A stretch of 64,000 nt of DNA from Camellia lanceoleosa. Lineage: Eukaryota; Streptophyta; Magnoliopsida; Ericales; Theaceae. The stretch spans positions 157,300,246 through 157,364,245 of the forward strand of contig CM045763.1 in assembly GCA_025200525.1 (NCBI GenBank), written 5' to 3'. The translations under genes and the position numbers were made by a program. Below, piece after piece: positions 33,560 to 45,806 of this stretch (positions are counted from its first letter, which is position 1; every line of letters begins with the position of its first letter). The notes under the pieces are model-generated. The model was not told the DNA's origin, did no database searches, and saw nothing but the letters and a program-made list of their open reading frames with translations.

Positions 33560-34760
33560 ATACATGCTCAGGACCAACAAACAAGTCCGGATATTTCTCT
33601 TGGACTTCCAATTCACGCTCCCAAGTTGCTTCCTCGACCTCATGATGTTTTCATACCTTTATTAAGGGAATTGTCTCGCCTCGCAAAACTTGGTCTCGGG
33701 TATCCAAGACTCTCACCGGTCTCTCCTCATACAAGACATCCTCGTCTACCTCTAAGTCCATCCAATCCAATACATGCGATGGATCCGATCCAATCCAAAC
33801 TTCGGAAGCATGCTAATATGAAACACATCATGGACTCCGGATAGTTGTGGCGGCAATGCCAAATGGTAAGCTACCTCTCCAATCCGCTCAAGGATCTCAA
33901 AAGGCCCAATGCATCGAGGGGACAACTTTCCACTCTTTCCAAGCCTCATCAAAACCCTTCTAGGTGATATCTTCAAGAACACATGGTCCTCTACCTCAAA
34001 AGACAAGAGTTTCCTCCTACGGTCAGCATAACTCTTTTGGCGACTTTGGGTTGTAACCAACCTGTTACAAATAAGTACAACTTTCTCCATCGTCTCCCGG
34101 ACCAACTTTGTGCCCAACATAGGTGCATCACACACCTCGGCCCAACACACTGGAGATCTACACGGTCGGCCATACAAGGCCTCAAACGATGCCATGCCAA
34201 TTCTCGATTGGAAGCCATTGTTATAGACAAATTTGACCAAGGGCAAGTGCCTCTTCCACAAACCCTTAAAATCAAGGACAAACCACCGAATCATATCCTC
34301 TAAAATCTGAATGGTACACTCTGACTGCCCGTTAGTCTGAGGATGATACGCTATGCTAAAAGTCAGTCTAGTGCCCAAGGCACCCTATAAGCTCTGCCAC
34401 AACCGAGCTGTAAAACACAGATCTCTATTTGATACAATCGTTGTTGGGACCCCGTGCAACTCACTATGTCCCGACTATAGAAGTCGGCAAGGAAATCTAC
34501 TGAATCACTCATACACATAGGTATAAAGTGCGCCGACTTGCTCAACCGGTCAACTACCACCCAAATGGCATCACTACCTCATTGAGTTCTAGGAAGACCC
34601 ACAACGAAATTCATCATAACGTGCTCACATTTCCACTTGACTATAGGCAAGGGTTGCAACAAACCCGCTAGCCTCTTATGTTCGGCCGTCACTTGCTGAC
34701 AAGTAAGGCACCTCAATACAAACACCGCCACAACCTTCTTCATACCCCTCTACCAAAACT
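33560..34760 (-). pseudogene. Integrase and chromodomain-like tail of element III
   Basis: Around 34690 the zinc-binding CLTCQQVTAEHKR is visible. The core shows VVDRLSKSAHFIP at 34560, then frameshifts. The stretch from 34378 has AYHPQTNGQSE with the catalytic Glu, followed by FEALYGRPCRSPVCWAEV, FEVEDHVFLKISP and HDVFHISM. The tail at 33560-33760 has VRVLDTRDQVLRG and TWERELEVQEKYPDLF in another frame. Stops break it in at least five places. Confidence 0.82.
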
Positions 34761-35135
34761 AGCAACTAAGGTCAGGATACATCTTTGTGCCTCTTGGATG
34801 CACCGCAAGGCGTGAATGGTGAAACTCTCGGAGTACTTCCTCTCGACCAGACTCCGGTACGAACAAGTGGTCACAGTATCTCACACTCTAGTCGGTATAC
34901 ACATTCAGGCCCTTCTATACCCTCCCATTGGAGATCTTCTCCTGGAGGGATTCTACCTCAAGGTCACCCTTCTGTACTTCTATCACTCAGTTCACAAGCG
35001 TGGGTTGCGCAACCACCGAAAACAGCACGGCAAACTCAACAGACTCGCCAAGATGCAAGTCGAACTCCCTAATAGTACCCAACATCTCCCATTCCCGGAT
35101 GGCAATACAAGCTACACTGCTAATAGATTTCCTAC

Positions 35136-35650
35136 TCAATGCATCGCCACAACATTGGCTTTTCCCAGATGATAATGCAGCTCGAAGTCATAATCCTCTA
35201 TGAACTCCATCCATCTCCCCTGTCTCAAATTCAAGTCTTTTTGTGTAAACGAATATTTTAGACTCTTGTGATTAGAAAATACCTCAAATCTCTCACCATA
35301 CAGATAGTGCCTCCAAATCTTTAAGGCAAAGATCACTGTCGCTAACTCTTAGTCATGAGTAGGGTAGTTCCTCTCATGTGTTTTTAACTACTGTGAGCCA
35401 TAGGCTACAACCTTCCTCTAACATAACTCAAGCCTTCCCGTGAGGCATCACAATACACTGAATAACCCAAACCTCTCTCTGGAATAAACAAAACTAGAGC
35501 AGTGGTTAGTCTAACTTTAAGTTCTTGGAATGATTTCTCACAGGTCTTACTCCACACGAATTTGGCTCCTTTTCTCGTTAATTTAGTCAAAGGTGAGGCT
35601 ACTCTAGAAAAATCCTTCACAAATTGATGGTAATACCTAGCCAACTTCAA
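35136..35650 (-). pseudogene. RNase H and connection region of element III
   Basis: The reading begins with FVKDFSRVASPLTKLTRKGA and has VYCDASREGL (catalytic Asp kept). After a frameshift it has [13 protein letters not shown] and FSNHKSLKY. The usual SDHKS Asp is Asn here, and a stop falls inside the expected HDLELA motif. The domain is inactive. Confidence 0.83.
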
Positions 35651-35752
35651 GAAACTACGGATCTCGAAAGCATTCTTAGACTATTTCCAGTCTTGAACTG
35701 CCTCTATCTTGGATGAATCTACAGTCACCCCTTCCACTGGATACCACATGGC

Positions 35753-36367
35753 CTAAAACTTAACTTTTTCCAGCCAGAACTCACATTTCCCAAACTTAGC
35801 ATATAGCTTGTGGGCTCTAAGTAACTTAAGTACTACCCGTAAGTGTTCATTGTGTTCTTTCTTAGAGGGTGAGTAAATCAAGATGTCATCCACAAAGACA
35901 ACCACAAACCGGTCTAAGAACTCATGGAAGATCCGATTCATCAAATCCATAAATACGGCTGGAGCATTAGTTAGCCCAAAGGACATCACTAGAAACTCAT
36001 AATGGCCATACCGCGTATGGAATGTCGTTTTCTGGATATCCTCCTCTCTCACTCTTAACTGGTGATAACCCAATCTTAAGTCTATCTTAGAAAAGCAACA
36101 AGACCCCTTCAATTGATCAAACAAATCATCTATATAAGGCATTGGGTATTTGTTCTTAACAGTTACCCAGTTCAACTTCCGATAATCAATACATAGTCGC
36201 AACACTCCATTTTTCTTTTTAGCAAAGAGAGCCGGTGCTCCCCAAGGCGAAATACTAGGGTGGATGAAAGCCTTATCTAACAATTCCTGGAGTTGAACTT
36301 TCAGCTCACTTAACTCAGTAGGTGCAAACCGATACGGTGCCATAGAAACCGATGCCGTACCGGACAC
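35753..36367 (-). pseudogene. Reverse transcriptase of element III
   Basis: A 204-codon open stretch has the fullest RT in the window: [54 protein letters not shown] with the first Asp, [13 protein letters not shown], and [17 protein letters not shown] with the Asp pair. The end ([13 protein letters not shown]) leads to the connection region. It is open across the fingers and palm, yet neighbouring domains are broken. Confidence 0.9.
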
Positions 36368-36744
36368 TAAATCAATAGAGAACTAGATCTCCTGGTGAGG
36401 TGGTAAACTAGTAAGATCCTTGGGAAATACATCAGAGTATTCACAAACCACTCTTGGCAACTCAACCCGGGCTTCATCACACTTACTACTCAAGAAACTA
36501 GCAAGAAGACAACTAAGTTCACTCCCCCCATGCGGATCATACACTGGTGATAAGACTCTACCAACCCCGGTCTCCCAAGAAATAAAAACAATGTCCGTTC
36601 AAGGTATATACAATAACCCTCTGATGGTAGCAATCTATAATAGCCTGGTATGAAGACAACTAGTCCATACCCAATATAACATCAAAACAAGATATATCCA
36701 TTAATACAAATGAAAAGGGAAGTCAACAATCGGCAATCTCTATA

Positions 36745-37350
36745 TCACAACCCCGACACCCTTTGCTTGAGAACCATCTCACCCCTAATAGGTGACACCA
36801 CATGAACAGGAGATGCTAACTGAGCCAACTCTAATTCCAAAATCAATGCAAATGCAGAAGAGATAAATGAATGGGATGCACCCGTATCAATCAACACATT
36901 AGCAACTGAATTGCAAAACAAGAAAGTACCTCTCACAACAGAAGGTGCTAATACTAGATCTAGCGTGGTAACAACATACACACGCCTTGTAGGCCTCTGA
37001 TGTACCTGCTCACCACTCAGAGCATAGGACTGATGCACTAACTGAGCAGAAATGGCTCCCTGATTGGCCTTCGAGGCCTGTGTTGGCTGGTGGCTCTGTG
37101 CCTACCTTGAACCAGATACACCAGGTGTGCCACCCAACTGTGGGCAAAACCTCTTTATGTGCCCCACCTGCCTACATTGATAACAAGTGAGCAGCTGGCC
37201 TCTCTTCTGACTTTGGCTCTGAGAACGAGCCAAAGACTGCACAGATCGCTGCCCTGCCCCTCTCTACGGGCAAGCCGGAGACTTATGGCCCAATTGGCCA
37301 CACTTGAAACAAGTCAAATCCCCCTAACCACCTCTCCCAGAACCTGAACT
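36745..37350 (-). pseudogene. Two zinc knuckles and aspartic protease of element III
   Basis: Two CCHC knuckles, CFKCGQLGHKSPAC near 37310 and CYQCRQVGHIKRFC near 37190, are separated by a Ser/Gln-rich linker containing stops. The protease active site VLIDTGASHSFIS follows in the stretch from 37038. Two knuckles are more than the single one seen in element II. Confidence 0.83.
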
Positions 37351-37392
37351 CAGTACTGGAAATGTAGACCTCGACTGAGCTTCCTAGGACTG

Positions 37393-38172
37393 CTAGGGAT
37401 TAGAATCTCTATGTCTCTTACTATCCCCTTGGGCATCCTTACGCTTCCTAGAGCCCTTCATCATCTCCTCCTCCATCTGCGTCACAGTCTCAAGATGAGC
37501 CCCCACCTTCACAAGGCGTCTGTAATCTCTAATCATTGAATTGGCCACCTTAAACATTAGCCTGATCCTCAACCTCTTCTCAAACTCCAAGCAACGGCGT
37601 TCCTCAGTCACCACAAGCTCGGGCAAAAACCTAGACAAGCTAGTAAAGGTGGCTTCGAACTCTTCCACAGGTGTGTTCAACTACACCAACTTAGAGAACT
37701 GGTCTCTCAACTTCTCCCTAACCATTGGAGGCAGAAACTTCTCCTGGAAGGTGTTGACAAAAGCCTTCCAAGTCACCCCAATGCGCCTACGCCCATACTT
37801 CCACCATTGACCCGCATCCCCCTTCAACTGGAAAGATGCTAAGGTCACTCTCAACTAGTCATCCTCGATGCCAAGCATCTTGAACGTCTTTAGTATTTGC
37901 TCTAGCCACTCATCTGCCTTTAGCGGCTCCTTGGGATCACCCAAAAACTCATCCAGATTCGACCAAAAGAACTCCCTCTTCAAGAAAGATGGCCTTACCT
38001 CAACTACATGGGCCTGGACTTGATTCTCAACCCTGAGAATGTCCAGACCAACACCCTCCTCCTGTGCCGAAATATCATCTGGTACCAGCATCTCCTGTCG
38101 TCTAGGCCTACCACGCCTACTACCGCGTCTACGTCCTGACATCCTAATAAAGGTAACAAAAGAGGTTAGCAC
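37393..38172 (-). pseudogene. Gag of element III, broken
   Basis: The N-terminal stretch (likely start near 38139, MSGRRRGSRRGRPRR) has PLKADEWLEQILKTFKML. After a stop-rich gap, 37680-37393 has TPVEEFEATFTSLSRFLPE and DYRRLVKVGAHLETV, with a basic end (KGSRKRKDAQGDSKRHRDS) before the knuckles. This is a typical retrotransposon Gag layout. Confidence 0.8.
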
Positions 38173-38532
38173 ATTTACAAATGTGTCGAAGCTAACTCAC
38201 TCGCGTCCTAACATGGTGGACAACAGTAATTCACTCCACGTAAACGCATATTCACATAAACACATATGAATTTTATCTCCGGATAATGACCGTCTCGCGG
38301 CGTTGCTAGAGTTCCAATTAGAAATAGCATTGATCAAGTGTTCTTCCAACAGGACTTATAGGAATCCATGGACTCAATCAACGTCCTAGAAATATAATCC
38401 CATACCCATATAATTACATAAGCATGTTATCATATAAGCACATATCGTCCATACTTAAGTCTCTAACAAGCGAAACGAACCCACTATGGTACTAACCACT
38501 TCCCACGTACCCTAAGTATTCAAACCTGGTAA

Positions 38533-38544
38533 GCTCTGATACCA
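38533..38544 (-). other. Primer-binding site of element III (initiator tRNA-Met type)
   Basis: The reverse complement reads TGGTATCAGAGC, three bases from the 5' LTR. Confidence 0.9.
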
Positions 38545-38547
38545 AGA

Positions 38548-40603
38548 TGTAACACTTCCAAAATAATTATAATAAATCCAACTCATAAGCAGAAGAATAA
38601 TAGAAATAAAATACTTTCATTCATCAGAGTTCGCATTACAAAAGATAACACATGCAATATACTTTGAGAAATGTACATCCTAAATCTATAGCATGTAATA
38701 CCAGTTAATGATTAGCAAAACAAATGCCCTACGAGCTTACATCTTTCCAAGTCACTACTTGGTTACAACAAAAGAGAGTCATAAGCTCTGTACATATAAA
38801 GCCCTAGGCTTGAACGAACATTAAATACAAAATAACATAAAAAGAGCCTTTGGCTCCAAGGTCCTCCCAAGCTACGTCCTTGGAGGAGGCATGTCACTGA
38901 TACCTGAAAATGGTTTCCCAAAGTAGGGTGAGCTAAAGCCCAGTAGAAACAATCTAACATAGTATATGAGAATTAACAAGATATACGTATGATACACATG
39001 TTCATTATCCAATGACAAAATCTTTATAACTCTTTTCCAAAGCCATGTTATGCCAAACTTGCTTCTCAATTCATTCATTTTGGTTCATTAGATACATCCA
39101 TTTCATTCAACCCATCAACAAAGGTTACACCCCTTAAGTTTCCAATAGATGAAATCATCATACAAATACATTCTCTTTTATTTTATTTGCCATTTTACGA
39201 AAATTTCGTCCGCAGGAATTGGCACGCATGTATACGAATGGTTTTCGGGACTTTTACCTTAGACACATAGGCCAACTTAGTTCAATGGAGTCCATCTCCT
39301 TTCTTCTCCTCAAAACATGGAGTACATCTCCTTTCTCCTCCCAAATGTCATACATATATGATGTATATCATTCATAATCATATTCAATGATAATGGTTAA
39401 GGGATTAGTTTCAATTCGCCTAATCCATATGCAATGTCTACAATAATCATGATTATCCTCCACCGATAACCCAAAGCAGTTATTTCTAAACAGATGTACA
39501 ATCTCTGTAACAAATAAATCATCAAATTTCCATAGGTGAGTGATTAGGCAAATCCAACAACACCATTCATGTATATAACTTCCCAATTTCACATTTTCCG
39601 TACCAATTTCATTATTTGTACAAAATAATTATTCAAGACATTTTGATACAAAACTTCTCATTTTCCAAATATTAACCCAAATGCCAAAACCAACTATTTT
39701 GTCACAAAGTAACCTTACATCCAAACCCCATGATTATTTATATAATATCCACATAGAAACCCCTCTCTTCAAACTTGAACCCAAACCCTAGGTTTGCTTA
39801 AAACATCCCCAAATCCCACCATTGTTACACAATCACAAGCAACTATGTTAAAAACCATGACAAAGTGTAGAAAGTCCCTACCTCAAAAAGAGAAGATGAT
39901 CCAAGCAAGGGTGGAACTTCAAAGATGTCCAAACCCAACTATATTTGAATCAAAGTGTAGATCTTGAGATGCTCTATCTTTTTAACAACGGCGAATGGAT
40001 GGAGAAAACACTAGAACTAGGTGAAAATGTAGAGAGAGTGTGTTTTAGAGAGAGGGTCTCAACTTTAGGTTTTAGGATGAAAAGATCTAAAAAAGTGATG
40101 TAAAAAGTCATTTTGGTGATCTAATATACGCATAGTCTGCTCGAGCGCAATAGTTGACGCTCGAGTGTCAGACACAAATAGTTGTTTTGCTTGAGTGCAA
40201 GAAGTCTCGCTCGAGCGCAGAATACACACCTCCAGTACTTTTGCAAACAACAGACAAATCACTAGAGTGCAAGAAAGGTCGCTCGAGCGCTGACTCGCTC
40301 GAGCGTTGGAAATGCTGCTCAAGCATGGAAAACAACCCTCTAGTACTTTTGCAGACGTGCAAAGTATTAAGAGTTTGCAAATCCTGCTCGAGCGCAAGAA
40401 GGGCCGCTCGAGTAGAGGACCAAAATTCTAGGCAGCACAAGGTTTGAAAATGAAGCAACCAACCTGTTCTAAAGACACTCAACACATCCAAATAACCAAA
40501 TTTAAGGAGGAATAAAAGAGCAAAAGACAATGAACAACATTCAGAAACCATAAACCCGAGTCCAGACTACCACAAGTGCTGAGTCAAAATTGGGATTGCT
40601 ATA
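38548..40603 (-). repeat. 5' LTR of element III (right copy)
   Basis: It begins TGTAACACTTCC and ends GGATTGCTATA, collinear with the left copy along its full length. A CTCGAG cluster with about seven cores lies at 40135-40420. The same CA-to-TA end change in both LTRs suggests it was present in the active source element. Confidence 0.88.
40135..40420. repeat. CTCGAG palindrome cluster, right LTR of element III
   Basis: Cores in CGCTCGAGCG context at about 30-60 bp spacing. This copy has one extra block relative to the left LTR (around 40137-40195). Confidence 0.68.
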
Positions 40604-40898
40604 TAGAATAAGATTCAAAATTCAAAGTCAAATGTGTCACAATTGAAAAGTTAGGGATCAATGTGACACGAGTCCCAAACTATAGGAACTGTTAGTATAA
40701 TTTGCCCTATATTTTTTTAGTGACAAACATAATAAATTGAGCAAGTTATAGTTATCGGATTAACGTAATTTTTTTGTGAATGAAATAAACGAAGAGTCCG
40801 ACAAATTAAATGATTCGGATCATCAAAACGGGACCTGTGGTGAACTTTACTATCCAAACAGCGCCTGCCAGTCCAGATTCTGCACTAGTGGGGATCCT
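40604..40898. mobile_element. Fold-back element, right part
   Basis: It resumes with TAGAATAAGATTC after element III and ends at GGGGATCCTATTCC, the inverse of the left end. Together with 30167-31133 it restores an inverted repeat of about 1.26 kb. Confidence 0.72.
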
Positions 40899-41542
40899 AT
40901 TCCAAAAATAAAGAAAGAAAGAAACAAAAGAGAAAAATGAAACAATAAAGACATTTCCTCTTTCATGAGGTAGGCAAGTGTCTTACTGATTCCTGACATA
41001 CTGATCAAGAAATATCCATGAAGGGCAACTTTCTAGATTGGCATTTTACTTTACATCGTTGTTTGTACCTTAAATGGAAACAGCTGATTGGGCCACGTGG
41101 CATGAAAGTTGTGCCACGAAGGAAAAAGAACAACTTGAGGCAGTTGGAGATAGAGTAGCTATTGAGATATTTAAAAGTCCATAAAAAGAATATTTTATTA
41201 TTTGTAGTATATAACAATTAAAAACTCAAATGCAAAAAATAATCAAAGTTTTTTTGTAATAGTCAAAAAAATAGATCTAAGTATTTTTTATATTTTTAAT
41301 AACTATAAAAATAGTTTACAATTTTTAGAAGTTTCTAAAAATAGACATAATATAATTGTTTTAGTACTTTTACATTTTAAAATTGCATTTATGCCACAAA
41401 GTACCTAAAACAAACCCATGTAATATCCGAGTCATACCCACTTCAAACGAGTCCCATAACCAAGTTGTACCTTCAGATTTTGTGTACCTCATACATGTGT
41501 AGCCGTACTAGTATGTGTATTCGTATTAGGTAAGTACCTGGT
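40899..41542. other. AT-rich flanking DNA between fold-back element and LTR1
   Basis: Mostly AT-rich spacer. A 47-codon plus-strand frame at 41018-41158 (LKWKQLIGPRGMKVVPRRKK) stands out from its surroundings but has no recognised relative. The last bases before the Tat-like LTR1 are CTGGT, the possible target duplication whose partner lies outside the window. Confidence 0.3.
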
Positions 41543-41907
41543 TGTAGACACCCCTTTTTTGACCGTCCTCAAGACTCAATTGTGCTTGTAGGTACATCCA
41601 GCCACAAGTTCGATTGCACATCGGGTATTTGACTTTCGCGGCGAAACGTCACAGGTTTGAGCTTTCCAAACCCTGTATCCTTTCTGCCCCATTCTTGGAC
41701 CATGTCTTGGTCCTTCCAGAATGTTTCTCTTGGTGCACTGCCGACCACCTTTTGGACCTGCCGGCCATGCCTTTGTTGCTGCCGGCCATTGATAGAGCCT
41801 GCCGGCCATCAATGAGCCACTGTCGGCCACCACTGATGGTCAGCAGAACCCTTGTCTTAGCAGGTTTCATGCCAGATCTTTAGAGCCAACCGATTTTCAC
41901 TCCTTTC

Positions 41908-41967
41908 CCCTCCATACACGTATATGGAGGGATGAAGCCCTTGCCAAGCTTGTTGAACAAGCTTGGC
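41908..41967. promoter_or_regulatory. Two palindromes upstream of the LTR1 TATA box
   Basis: The first, 41908-41931, has CCCTCCA/TGGAGGG arms around TACACGTATA and one mismatched pair. The second, 41943-41967, is a perfect inverted repeat of 12 bases (half-site GCCAAGCTTGTT) around a single G. They end 12 bases before the TATA box and look like dimer-binding sites. Confidence 0.55.
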
Positions 41968-41978
41968 TTTGTATTCCT

Positions 41979-41988
41979 CTATATAAGG
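41979..41988 (+). promoter_or_regulatory. LTR1 TATA box
   Basis: CTATATAAGG lies between the palindromes and the CT-rich leader. It is the probable core promoter for the unit A transcript. Confidence 0.65.
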
Positions 41989-44900
41989 AGAGGCTCTCCC
42001 TCTCTGTCAGAGGTTAAACCATTTTTAGAGAAGAAAGATCTCTCTCTCTCTCTCTCTATATTTCTCATTCTCTCTCTCTCTCTCTATATTGCATAGAATA
42101 GTGTTTTAAAGTCCATTTTTCTTGCACTTTTGCACTACAATACATAGAGACACACCACCACCTTTGGACTGAGGTTCTTGGGAATGTTACTTGAGCTCTG
42201 AAAGTGAGTTTTCAACCCCTGAGGTTGCCGGTTTCAAAGTTGGACTTCAAGGGTGAGCACTTTTCCCTTTTTAGCATTTTTTTGTTTCTCATTTTGGCCA
42301 TCCTTGCATCTTGTTTTAGGCCTTTCTTTCAGTATTTAAGTGCTTTTGGTGGTTGTTTAAGGTCTTCTTGGTGTTAAGGGTGCACAACCCTCTTGTTTGC
42401 CTTGTTTGGCCTTGTTTTGAGCCATGCCTTAAGGCCTTTGAGCTAGTCTTTGTTTGGCCTTTTAGCCACTGAAATCCAGTGGATTTTCAGGGGTAGGCAT
42501 GTGGTTTTGAGGCCTCAAATCAGAGGGGGTGACCCCCTCTCTTTTTTGTTTTTGTTTGCTTGAGTTTTAGGCCTATCAAAGGAGCATGTATCCCTATACT
42601 TTTGAGGCTTGGTTCAGGCCTCTTTTTGTGACTTTTAGGACCTTCCTTGACTCTGTCCATGGCTGGTTTGGTCATCTTTTGCATGCTTCTTATATGTGTA
42701 GTGTAATCCCATTTGTGGCTCATCAAAGTAGCATGTTTGCCTAGCTTATGTTGAGTCCATTTTAGCATGTTTGTGGTGATGTTTTACCATGAAATAAATC
42801 TGTCTAAAGTTGGTTTGGTCATCTTTTGCATGCTCCATATACTTGTAGAACAAATCTTACTTACTAGCCTTATGTGCATGTTGATTTGACTCATCATTCC
42901 AGCATACTTTGGCTTTGCTTCAGTATGATTTTATTCTTATTTTGGGCTATTCTAGGACTGTTTTGGGCTGCCATGGTCATATCACTCATGTTTTGTATAG
43001 CTATAGTGTAAATGCTTTGGCTAGCCTTGGGTTTTGAGGCCCCTACCATGCCAGACATGTGATGTTTGCATGTTTTGCCATCATTTCGAATGTTATTTCA
43101 GTCCATGGAATGTGGTCATACACCTGCATTTGACATGCTTTAAATGCCTTGAAGAGTTTGTGTTTTATGCCTCATAAATGGATCATTGTGCATGCCATTA
43201 AGCCTAGGCCTTTGGGTCATCATATCAGTGCATTTTTGGTCTTGTTATACCATGATGTGACTCTATTTTATGCTGTCCAAGTCATGCCATGTTTGGTTTT
43301 AATAGGTGTAATGTAATACCCCCTTTGTAGCCTTGCATGCTCTATGTTTTTGACCTTTGTTGTAGCTTGTATTGGCTAGGTTCAAGCACGTTTTTAGTCT
43401 CACCTTGACCTGCCTTGGGACTCTTTTAGGTGCCCTTAGTCCTTCGGGGCATGCCTTGCATGGCCATGGTTTAAGTCCTTTTGTTGGCTTCGTACTTTGA
43501 GTTTTTTTTTGCATGCTATGTTTGACTTGTTTGGGTGGTTTGGCATCACTCCTTGCATGATTTCAGAGATTACCTCATTGCCACATTATCAAGATTATCA
43601 CTCTTTGCTCATGTTTGAGAGTTATGTCCTTATGCTTTAATTCTTGGGCTAATGCATTGTGCATGCATACCTTGCTTTTGTGCCCTCATTCCAACACTTT
43701 TGGCCACTGATTTGGGGCATGACTGAGGTCTACCCCTTTTTTGGGTTTAAGTCCATTTGACATGTCCACTTGCATGTTGCTTATATGCTTATTTCACATT
43801 GCATTGAGTATGCCATATAGTTGCATGTTTGCATGGTTAAGTCATATTGCATGTTTGCTTGCTTGAGTCGCTTTGTGTTTGCCATGCTTGTGTTGCATTG
43901 TTGTTTGGATTAAGTATTAATCCGAGCACGAGAAATGAAGGACGTTTCATACTTCAAGTGATGGAACGTGTCTCAATTCTCGATCACCGACGCTCTTGAC
44001 GATACATGATAGAGTTTTAGGCTTTGTATGTTTATTTGCACATTCACTTTACATTGATTTGCACAAGTTGGATCTTTGGCCATCATGCATCGGGATGCGT
44101 GATTGATGGTCGTGGATCCAATTATGCCTCCCCCTTGATGTTTTGAGGTGATATGGGGTGGCATAGTGCGTACATATCCTTGGGAGACCCTCCATTTCCT
44201 CTGCTTTGTACTCTACTGCAGCTTGGTGTCCCAGCACATCAGTGGTTGTCACCCTCTTGTTGATGGCCGGCAGTGTGCATTCTTGGTCGGCAGTATGGTC
44301 GGCAGTAGCTCCCCATGGTCGGTAGTAGCTCCCCATGGCTGGCAGGCCATTGATGCACTCCCCAGCTTGTTTTTGGTAAGATCCAGCAGCAAGTTCTTAA
44401 GGACACCTAGCAAACAGAGCCTCAAGGGAGCAACCAGAAGGTGTTTCGTGGTAAGAAACTGAGTGCGAGCATGCATCCTTTTCTTCTTCAAACAGAGCTG
44501 GAGCAGCATTGTTTGTTGCTTCTCAATTGTAGTTAATTAATTAATTTATTAATGAATTAAGTTTTGTAATAATTAGTTGTAGCTAGTTATTCATTCTGTT
44601 ATGTAATAATTAATTAGCTTGTTAGTTAGCTAATTAGTTGGTTTGTATTATTCATTCGGACCCTCCGTCGAGAGGGCGAATTTTGTAATAAGTGTGCGTA
44701 AGTGTGTGCATGTCTTCCAACCCCACGTCTTTCTCCTTTTTACTTAACCGCTTTCAATGGTTAGTTTTAGGGCATGTTTTAGTTAGCATCCTTATGCTAT
44801 GCATGTTTGCATCATTCATCTGTATTGCATGCACCGGGCTCGGCGGATCATATTAACCGCATTGTACTTCAATTCCAATTTGAATACATGTTATCAAATG

Positions 44901-45788
44901 TCACATTTCCTATGTCATTTTAGGATAGCCGAGCCTATCTAGTCGCATTTTGCATGTGCTGCATTAACCATCTCAACATGAACTAGGATCATCCATTGAT
45001 TTCTAACTAGTTCTTTATTTTGGCTCGGAGTACACTGTGAGTGTTTATGCTTTAGCATACTGCATGTGTGTTAATGTTGCCATGAAAGCATGCTTGCCAT
45101 GAGGCTAACTGCTTATTTGCTATAACTGCCTGAATACCGGTGGGTGAAGGTTGGATTACTTGAGTTGGAGCAATTCATCAAAATCCTCGATTTAGCCTAC
45201 TTGCGAGTAGCAAACTTCCCACCTTTTTTTTTTTTTTTTTTTCAAACAAACGGATATGCAATGTTTTGTTCCAAATTAGGCAATCTAGTCTATACTTGTG
45301 TGTTGTGCACATCACGTAGTAAGATTACCTAATTAACCGGAATAAGAACACATGTGTTTTCAAAAACAAGATATCATGCTTAGTACAGGCCGATCTTTGA
45401 TCGGGCGAGTGGGGGTGCTCATAGATGACCTTCCCCAATCGTACCCAAGTTCCCGAGCTGAGGTAACTTTTGGTGATGACAGACACGTGGCCTTAGGCAA
45501 CGAGCCAGGGTTTCCTAAATTTTTCCAAAAATAAAATATTTAGGTGGCAACTCTGTATCTGGCAAAGCAGTTTATTTTTGGCACTTTTTTCTTGAAAATC
45601 AGTTTTCCAAAATGATTTGCTGGATTTGGACTCTTTGGTGATTTATCGGTCTTGCATTGCACTTTGCGAGATCAGATTCAAAACCATGACATTGAGTCTG
45701 AACTGTAGTAGCTCAGAACAAAATGAGATTCGCGCCTTCGCAAGAAGTGCGGTTATCGGAGAGTTCCCAAGAGCGCGTCTACAGTTTC

Positions 45789-45806
45789 TAGTTACTCTGC
45801 TGGGGA
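45789..45806 (+). other. Primer-binding site of unit A
   Basis: TAGTTACTCTGCTGGGGA starts six bases after the LTR end. It corresponds to TGGCGACTCTACTGGGGA in unit B, the form known for Ogre/Tat elements and described as complementary to tRNA-Arg. Three changes here suggest decay. Confidence 0.72.

Larger units (their letters stand above)
31134..40603 (-). mobile_element. Complete but degenerate Ty3/gypsy chromodomain-type element III
   Basis: Two LTRs of about 2.0 kb flank gag, two zinc knuckles, protease, reverse transcriptase, RNase H, integrase and a chromodomain-like tail on the minus strand. It has a tRNA-Met primer-binding site and a 5-bp target duplication with one change. The LTRs match at roughly 90% by eye, clearly less than those of element II, so it is older. 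Stops are frequent throughout. Confidence 0.92.
41543..45783 (+). repeat. LTR1 of Tat/Ogre-like unit A
   Basis: It begins TGTAGACACCCC and ends TCTACA before the primer-binding site, 4241 bp. It is homologous to LTR2 from end to end, with large length differences. It has a near-palindrome with a CACGT core at 41908-41931, a perfect inverted repeat at 41943-41967, a TATA box at 41979-41988 and (CT)n tracts at 42039-42086. GGCCGGC-type motifs occur at 41765-41840 and 44255-44350. LTRs this long are typical of Ogre/Tat elements. ORFs inside it are not supported. Confidence 0.88.

Noticed and set aside
40950..41020. Minus-strand frame reading MSGISKTLAYLMKEE, resembling a helicase nucleotide-binding loop
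   Set aside because: The key Gly-Lys context is wrong (ISKT, not GSGKT), no other helicase motif is near, and the surroundings are AT-rich spacer.
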